A stretch of DNA of 64,000 bases from NCBI RefSeq assembly GCF_022965805.1, contig NW_027331424.1, positions 1 through 64,000 of the forward strand, written 5' to 3'. A program made the translations under genes and the position numbers. The notes beneath the pieces were generated by a model that had not been told where the DNA came from, made no database searches, and saw nothing but the letters and a program-made list of their open reading frames with translations. Position 1 is the first letter of the stretch; each line of letters opens with the position of its first letter. The stretch comes from Primulina eburnea. Lineage: Eukaryota > Streptophyta > Magnoliopsida > Lamiales > Gesneriaceae. This document shows, piece after piece, positions 57,256 through 64,000 of the stretch.

Positions 57256-58527
57256 TTAGACATTGTTTAGTGGAATATCTTTCAATTTTAAGTTATAGAT
57301 ATCGTTTTCAAGTTCCCCGGTACCAACTAAACATTCATTCTTGTAATTGTTGCAAACATCTTTGCTAAATAAACAAGAAAATCCATCTTTGTCCAACATA
57401 GAAATGGAAATAATGTTTTTCACCAAGTCGGGTACAAACAAAACATCTCTCAAAATTATCTTAAAATCATTGTTCAAAAGCAAGTAAACATCTCCTACGG
57501 CCTTGGCAGCAACCCTTGCTCCATTGCCCATCCTCAAAAAGGTCTCACCTTTTCTAAGCCTTCTACTTCTTCCCATCACGTGCAAATCATTACAGAGATG
57601 TGAGCCAAAACCGGTATCCAATACCCAAGAAGTAGAGTTAATTGAAATGTTTACTTCAATATAGAACATACTGTTTCCAGAACCCTTCTGGGCAAGATAT
57701 TCCCTGCAGTTACGCCTCCAATGTCCAGGCTTCTTGCAGTAATGACAAACGTCAACAGTCTTGTTAGCCTTCACTGGTGTGGCTACCACAACGGGACTCG
57801 GAGCTTGCCTCTTCAAGGGCATGTTCTTCTTGGGACGTTGGAAAGAACGCTTCTTCCTCTTCCTACGTGGATCGGTCTTCGTACCAGATGAAGAACCCAC
57901 ATAAAGAACCGACTTCTCTTTCTTGATGGTGGACTCAAAAGTCACAAGCATGTTCACCAACTCCTCAAGGGTCGGCTCCATCTTGTTCATATTGAAATTC
58001 ACCACAAAAGGATCAAATGAGCTAGGCAGCGATAACAGCAACACGTCGGTGGTCAACTCCGAAGGCAACATCAAATCCATGCCAACAAGCTTGTCCACGA
58101 GCCCAATCAACTTTAGGCCATGCTCATGGACCGAGGCCCCATCTCGCATGCGCAAAGTGATTAGCTCCTTGACGGTAGCATGCCTAAGAAGCAGAGTCTG
58201 CTCACCAAAGAGCTCCTTGAGGTGCAAATGAATGTCAGCAGCACTCTTTGCACCCTCAAAACGCCTCTGCAGCTCATCATTCATAGAAGCCTGCATATAA
58301 CACTTGGCCTTCAAGTCATGGTCACACCAATCCTTGTAGGTCTGCAATTCCTCAGGAGTGCAGTCAGTCGGAACCTTATCAGGGGGCGACTCAGTCAGTG
58401 TATATGCAATCTTTTCCGAGTTCAAGACGATTTTCAGGTTTATTAGCCAAGTGAGGTAGTTAGGTCCGGTTAACACATGTTTTTCAAGTATGGCAGAAAG
58501 CGGATTGCGAACTGAAGACATTGTCAA
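57256..58527 (-). CDS. gag: Copia Gag-protease (E3)
   Basis: 423 residues from ATG at 58527. Capsid region residues ~1-210, basic linker, zinc knuckle CHYCKKPGHWRRNC (C261, C264, H269, C274), then protease with LDTGFGSH (D304, T305, G306); the family usually has LDTGC(G/D)SH, as in E1. Ends at a premature TAA at 57256, before the integrase zinc domain. It is the best-preserved reading frame of this copia family in the window. E1 is cut shorter at the codon that is TAT here. Confidence 0.85.
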   Translation of the reverse strand: MTMSSVRNPLSAILEKHVLTGPNYLTWLINLKIVLNSEKIAYTLTESPPDKVPTDCTPEELQTYKDWCDHDLKAKCYMQASMNDELQRRFEGAKSAADIHLHLKELFGEQTLLLRHATVKELITLRMRDGASVHEHGLKLIGLVDKLVGMDLMLPSELTTDVLLLSLPSSFDPFVVNFNMNKMEPTLEELVNMLVTFESTIKKEKSVLYVGSSSGTKTDPRRKRKKRSFQRPKKNMPLKRQAPSPVVVATPVKANKTVDVCHYCKKPGHWRRNCREYLAQKGSGNSMFYIEVNISINSTSWVLDTGFGSHLCNDLHVMGRSRRLRKGETFLRMGNGARVAAKAVGDVYLLLNNDFKIILRDVLFVPDLVKNIISISMLDKDGFSCLFSKDVCNNYKNECLVGTGELENDIYNLKLKDIPLNNV

Positions 58528-60316
58528 TTTCTACTGAAAAGTAAAAACAGATAAATGTTGATGACTATTTTAAAATATTTAGTAAGATATGAAGTTTGGA
58601 CTTTTACTTCATAAATATTTGCTCCCAGTGTTTTGACATCTTTCACTACCCTCTAGTGAAAACGGGAAACTCCTTTCCTCAGTAGGTACGTAAGGTCCAA
58701 TTAGCGAATTATGATCCCGAATAATATCAGCCAATCACAATTCCTAAAAGGTAGTTTCCAATTGCATCACAATGCATCCCTCTACGTAAACTTTTGTCTC
58801 ACGTTTGATTAGGACCCAATAATATGACGTCGTTCATCTTTACGTGTCAAGCCTTACCCATCGATGTTGAACCTTAATGGACGGTCGCCAAGAGTTCCCT
58901 CAATAATATGAGCCGAAGTCATGGGAGTTCCACGTAGTTCACATCACCATGTCAAATGGATGTCACAGCTTTCCGGTACTAAGTGCCCCCCGAATAATAT
59001 GAGCCGAGCCCCGAGTACGGGTAGCGATTCGTCATGCACCCCTTTGTCGATGGAAGGCAAGGAAATTATAAACAAATTTATAATTCCCCTTTTTGGGCTT
59101 GATATTAATTTTGAATCTTATTCAAAATGAGGGTGTTTTAATTTTGAAAGGTCTCATCATTAATTTTATTTAAAAGCTCGCCATGTTGGATCGTATGTTT
59201 GCCGGATTCATGCAGCTTTGTTATTATAATAATAACGCACATACTCATTATTTATAACATATCATGCATATATTATAAACAGTAAACAAACAAGGATGAT
59301 CAATCGCCCCAATACTAACGGACCGTGTGAGCTAAACACGGGCCTAGGTCTAATCCTAGGGAAATGCACGGGATGCAAATGCAACTATTACATAAGCTTC
59401 CAATATTTACATGTCTTCGATCTTCATAATCATCATAGCCACCATCTTCCAATCTTGATCATCCACTGTACTAATATTTACAAATAAATATCCATGGCAA
59501 ATACAGATACATCTCATGGGGGTGGGAACGGGCCATAAACCAAGCCCACTTTATAAATTGATAATTATTACAATCATTCAACACAAAATATCCTAGCATA
59601 CACCTAGCAAATTGAGCTTGGGCTTTTGATCATCCTTCATGCATAATATCACATATCATACACCATCAATTAATTATCACAATAATTAATTGATCCAATA
59701 TTATATATCTTGATTCAATCAGTAACCGCCATGATTATAAACTAAATTAACAAAGTATACAAACACTTTTGTCTACTTTCAAATTAATTTATTTATAACC
59801 GAATTTCTTGTAAATCACCTATTTACTATAAATATTTAAAGTCCAACTTAAAATATTTATTTGATGAGAAAATATTTGCAACTTTTGTAATTTTAAATTT
59901 AAGGGCCCAAAAACTCATTTTTCACCAAAAATATTTTGGCCCATTTAAAATTCACAAATATGTTAGCCATCCAATGGCCAAACAACTCAAGGCCCATGAC
60001 ACTTTGATAATCCAAAACAATTTTGGAAAACCCTAGTCGTAATCGCCGTCGCCGGAGCTCCGTCGCCGGATTCCGGTAACAAAAAAAAAAAATTTTATTT
60101 TAAAAAGAGGGGCGTTCGGGCAGCCCCTCGGGCTGCCCTTGCTGCCCGAAACGGGCAGCCCCTCGGGCAGCCCGAGCTGCCCGACACGGGAAGCAACATG
60201 CTGCCCGAAATTCCCCATTGTCATGCCTTGATTTTTGTTGCAAATTTCATTCTCATGCGGTTAGAAAACAATCTCAATATAATATCTTGTATTTGCTACA
60301 CAAAATCATAACCATA
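58528..60316 (-). other. Untranslated leader of E3
   Basis: Antisense counterpart of the E1 leader, non-coding, with the GC-rich hairpin cluster at 60115-60207 and an A/T run near 60081-60100. Confidence 0.75.
60115..60207 (-). repeat. GC-rich stem-loop cluster in E3 leader
   Basis: Alternating CGGGCAGC and GCTGCCCG blocks, as in E1 at 21472-21570. The hairpins are kept although spacing and order differ. Confidence 0.7.
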
Positions 60317-60328
60317 GCTCGGATACCA
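60317..60328 (-). other. Primer binding site of E3
   Basis: TGGTATCCGAGC on the minus strand, two bases from the LTR, identical to the E1 site. Confidence 0.85.
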
Positions 60329-60330
60329 CT

Positions 60331-61826
60331 TGAAAGAGGATCGGTTACGGTGGCTGGAAACGCAACGGAAGCACAAAATTTTTCAATTTTAGCATATAAA
60401 TTTCGGCCACCATGAGTTTGTGTAGGAAATACAATAAAACACCAAAATGACATTCATAGTGTGTTTAGAAATAGTTACCTATCAACCTCTTAAGGTTGAT
60501 GATGGCTCCAACCAAGTTGTAAACAACTTGGCTCTTGAATGGAATGAAGATCTACAAGCTTCCTTGGACTCCTTTCTTCCTTTCAAATTAGGCCCACCAC
60601 TTGCAAACTAGAACCCCTCTTATTTTGCACTAGAAAAATAAAAGGATTTTTCAAAGAGAAGTATTTTTCTTCGTCAACACTTGAAGAGAAAAATTGATAG
60701 AAAACTTGAGAGAATATGTGTGTATATTTCGGCCATTGCATAGTGTAAATGGGGGAAGGGAGACTTGTCTTGCTCTTGCAAAAAGTAGAGACAAAAGTAG
60801 CATGCCAAGCCTTGATAGTTGCAAAAGTTGTCTCCAACCCTTCACCTCTCATGCATGCATATATTATATGGTTTTCAACAAATTAAAAACCATGGACTAA
60901 ATTAATTATCTCAAACATATTTGAGACTAATTAAACATTACTTGAATTTACCCAAGTCCCACTAGTTAAATACTTAATTTAAATTGAGCTCTACAAGGCT
61001 CAATATGATTTAATTAATTCAACACTTGAATTAATTTAATTATTTCGACTCTACTAGGTCCACTAGTGTTTAATTAATTAAACACTTGAATTAATTTAAT
61101 TTAGTCCATAATAATGTTTATGAAAATCACAATTTTCAAATACATTATTCACTTGGCCAACTTTTAATTTAGGAACACTTCCATAAATTAAAATTTACAT
61201 TTCTCTCATAGAAGTCATACTTCTATTTTTCCTTACACTTATAAACTCATTTATAAGTCGTTCAACACATTGAACTAGTTTTTCCTTTATAGAAGTCATA
61301 CTTCTAATTTTCCTTACGCTTATAAACTCCTTTATAAGCCGTTCAACACATTGAACTAATTTTACTTCTCAACGAGATCTAGAAAGCCAGCACTTGTGTG
61401 GCCCTAAATAGTTCATTGATACAACTAGCCGTGGGTTCACATATCCATGTGATTCGGACTAGACATGTCCTTATATGAGCATACCCCAATTGCTCCATTC
61501 TTACTTATCAACTCCTTGATAACAAGAACGTCAGAACTCAAGTCTGATAGTACCCAACCAATCATGTTAAACGCCTAGCAGCATCGCTTACATGATTCCC
61601 TAGGTATCAAATGATAGATGCCTGCAAGAACCATTCAATTATGGTTAGCGTACAGTACGGTCCCTTCAACTCATATATCCCGACCGATTCGACAACCATT
61701 GGTTTATCGAGAGTTGTCAATGAATCGATACTATGTGTCATGCCATAGTTGCATCGATGGTGTAATCTATGAAACTCCTTTCATAATTACCACAATACTC
61801 TGATCAGAGATTTCACACTACATACA
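60331..61826 (-). mobile_element. 5' LTR of E3, truncated
   Basis: About 1.5 kb matching 52431-53925 of the 3' LTR, then cut at a CACA joined to a gag fragment. The start of the LTR in its own sense is lost. Confidence 0.88.
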
Positions 61827-61872
61827 CAGTTACGCCTCCAATGTCCAGGCTTCTTGCAGTGATGACAGATGT
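61827..61872 (-). pseudogene. 46-bp copia gag zinc-knuckle scar
   Basis: On the minus strand encodes CHHCKKPGHWRRNC, the gag zinc knuckle of the same copia family (compare 57707-57750). It lies between the truncated E3 LTR and a TGTAAGG sequence. A remnant of yet another copy left by deletion. Confidence 0.75.
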
Positions 61873-64000
61873 TGTAAGGTACAAAATTAGACGACGTAAT
61901 CCAACTGCATGCGAATCTAAGAAATTATGGAAAATGAGTAATTAATTTATTTTAATTGCTAATTAATTATGTGACATACATGTTTATTTGCGAAATGAGA
62001 TTTAATTGTCATCATGCATAAAACTGTATTTGAAGGATTATTCAAGCGACGATCGAGGAACGGGGACCGAGGGCTGAAGAAAATGTAAAATATTTTTATT
62101 AAATAATTATTTTTAATTATTTAAAATATGGTTGATGCTTTTTAGTATTTTTGAAAATAAAGGGTTTCGAGGTGATTTTATACGCCGGGACGTAAATTTT
62201 ATCGGTATTGGATTTTTTCAAATAAAATGCGAGCTTTCGAGCCACCCGGCTAATAAATTCACTTTTTTATCAAAAGAAAACTTTACTATCTTTTAAATTA
62301 ATTCCTAATTTAGTTAATTGGGCTTTAATTCATGGCTTAATAGGCCAATAGTCTAGTTAGTGTTTAATCTAGTATTTAATGTAATTTAAAAATCAAAAAC
62401 ACTAAGCTACTATCAAAATCCATCGGCCACCACCCACTTTAAAATTCTGAAAACTCTCAAACACACTACTATCTCTCGGCTGCACCTTTGGAGAGAATTT
62501 TTGAAGGATTTTCGAAGAGCACCAAAACAATTTCAAGCCGTCGTCGCGTCTCGTTCTTCGTCGTCATCGTATATTCGAGCGTATTTTACGCAAAGGCACG
62601 CCTAGATCTTCCTTTTTCTCATCCATCATGTCATAATATGCTTTTAAAATTTGTTGTTGGAATCGCATGAAAACTGCAAATTCTGTGCTTCGTTTTTTTT
62701 TATATGCATGAATGATGGGTCATCGTGTAGTGCCTTGACTCACCTTTTCTTCACCGATGGGGATGCCATGATGGTAAGATTTGTTAAAGTAATATGTGTT
62801 CACGTGGGTTGAGAATTCTAGACACACCCAACACCACCGAAGTAAGGAGCAAAGAAAGGGAAACAAGAACTTGCAAATAAAAACTTACGTGAACTGCTGT
62901 CATGGGTAGGGGCTTCGGGTTTTGTTTGTGCAGGGGCTGGGGCTTGTTGGCTGGTTCAGGGGGCTAGCCAATAGCATGGGAGAGGTGGGGCGAGAGTCCT
63001 AGCCATGCTAGGACTCGAGCTGAGAGGCGGCGAAGAGTCCTTCGCGAGAAGGACTCTACCCGAGAAGCTGCACCTCACGGTGCAGTCTTCGTGCGTCTAG
63101 TTAGGGGATAGGGCTCGGGGGCTGGGCTAGGAAGGTTCACTAGGGTCCTAAGTAAGGGTTCATGGGTTGGTTTGGATCGGTTAATCATCGGCTGGGCTCA
63201 CACGATCATGAACATCAAGCCCATGCAAAGTGTGGTCTCGGCCAGCTCTTGCAGCAACTTTGGGCTTCTCGTTTTGGCTAGGGTTTGGTTTATTAGCGAA
63301 CTTAGTGTCCAGTAGGCTACTTCAACGTGTTGGGCAAGTTCTAGTTCGATATGGCTCAGGGGTAACTTGATAAATTTAAGAGATGGCTCGGGTCGAAGTT
63401 TAGGTGTCAAATAAGGTTTAAAAATAAAGAAAATCTGTAAAACGGCTCACGGGGGTCTAGTCGTGATCCATAAGGGCTAAAATAATATAAAAAGACTAAA
63501 TTTAAAATTTAGGAATTTTATATTAAAGTTTGGTATTTTTCGGGATTAAAACACCGTTCAAATAATTAAGAAAAGATAATTGAAAAAGTCTAAGTTTTAA
63601 GCCAAATAAAATTATGAAAAAATTCACGTAAGCTTAAATAATTATTTGGGACGTGTTAGAGTCATAAAATCAAGAAAAAAGTCGAAAACGTAAAATGTCG
63701 AGTCTAGGGGTAAAACGGTCTTTTTACACCTAGAAATTAGTAAAGGTCATGGCAGTGCCCGAAATGCTGTTTTATGTTATTATGATGATTTTGAAATGTT
63801 TATGAATTTCTCATGATTAAATTATGATTTTTAAATGTCTAAGAAATTTTCATGATTTAAGAAGACATTTAAAATATATGTTGCATGCTTGGTTTCAAAA
63901 TGAAAATGTTATGTTATGCACGATTTTTAATAAGTGATGTGAATGAAATACGTTGAAGGAAGTGAAGTGATTGTGACTAGTTCGTTAATAGTGGCGATAT
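61873..64000 (+). other. Non-coding, probable gypsy-type LTR and leader, incomplete
   Basis: Starts TGTAAGGTAC, like the gypsy LTR starts at 13513 and 37796, but the body is unrelated to L1-L6. It holds AT-rich tracts, CGTCGTCG-rich sequence near 62540, a GC-rich block 62930-63110 with three hairpins, and then more AT-rich sequence to the window end. No coding frame has a recognisable domain; the 60- to 70-residue frames here look random. No LTR end is visible. Confidence 0.45.
62994..63085 (+). repeat. Three consecutive GC-rich hairpins
   Basis: Perfect inverted repeats: 62994-63016 (arms GAGTCCTAGC), 63034-63057 (arms AGAGTCCTT) and 63068-63085 (arms CTGCACC). The first two arms share GAGTCCT. 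Confidence 0.75.

Larger units (their letters stand above)
52431..61826 (-). mobile_element. Copia copy E3, antisense, most complete interior
   Basis: 3' LTR (52431-54575), PPT, full gag-protease-integrase-RT-RNase H, leader, PBS (60317-60328) and a 5' LTR cut at 61826. The interior is 5,755 bp. Lesions in coding order: TAA near 57256, TAG at 57049-57051, TGA at 56488-56490 and a one-base loss near 55857. It is inserted in the RNase H gene of E2b. The target duplication cannot be checked because the 5' LTR is truncated. Confidence 0.92.

Noticed and set aside
62488..62670. Small host gene near the right end
   Set aside because: 60 residues, low complexity, no domain, inside an LTR-like non-coding region.

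Overview
This window is plant nuclear repeat DNA, most likely pericentromeric or other heterochromatin of a flowering plant. The evidence is plant-type LTR retrotransposons of both superfamilies (Ty3/gypsy with a C-terminal chromodomain-like tail, and Ty1/copia), initiator-Met-tRNA-like primer binding sites, AT-rich multi-kilobase LTRs and nested insertions. I found no host gene, tRNA, rRNA or CRISPR array. The species cannot be fixed from the sequence. Nearly every open reading frame is a retrotransposon protein, a fragment of one, or a chance frame inside an LTR.

Layout. (1) 1-30889 was one large tandem array of a ~364-bp unit, each unit encoding the catalytic core of a Ty3/gypsy integrase. 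About 50 units survive in four blocks (A 1-2432, B ~3481-13512, C 15299-19276, D 28478-30889). Block B carries a five-unit higher-order repeat of ~1.82 kb. The array is interrupted by two truncated gypsy LTRs (2433-3480 and 13513-15298) and by one copia element, E1 (19277-28477), with 2,074-bp LTRs and a perfect 5-bp target duplication (CAAAC). (2) 30890-39598 is a chromovirus-type gypsy element, G1. It has lost its 5' LTR, carries a premature stop and a frameshift, and has a 2.27-kb tandem duplication inside pol. Its 3' LTR is 37796-39598. (3) 39599-46140 is a scramble of other gypsy pieces: an antisense RT fragment, a sense protease fragment, an antisense LTR, an LTR 3' end fused to an integrase tail, and a further LTR. 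(4) 46141-61826 is a chain of three antisense copies of the same copia family (E2a, E2b, E3), each next to or inside another. (5) 61873-64000 is non-coding, probably the start of a different gypsy LTR and leader.

How the parts relate. E1 has almost identical LTRs and an open gag, but its integrase is deleted and its pol is broken; it shares pol lesions with E2a. This points to a defective copia subfamily copied by enzymes supplied in trans. E3 is the most complete copia copy and is still disabled by several point lesions.

The most unusual signal is in the gypsy LTRs. Five LTRs carry, upstream of the TATA box where one is visible, clusters of short GC/CpG-rich palindromes arranged as pairs ~20-24 bp apart, with pairs recurring every ~50-76 bp. 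The palindrome sequence differs between LTRs with related bodies, and one palindrome type is shared by two LTRs with different bodies. The spacing is conserved while the sequence is not, as if an exchangeable promoter-proximal module were being swapped. The same LTR bodies also share a conserved hairpin and splice-site-like signals. All these points come from reading by eye and have not been tested by alignment.
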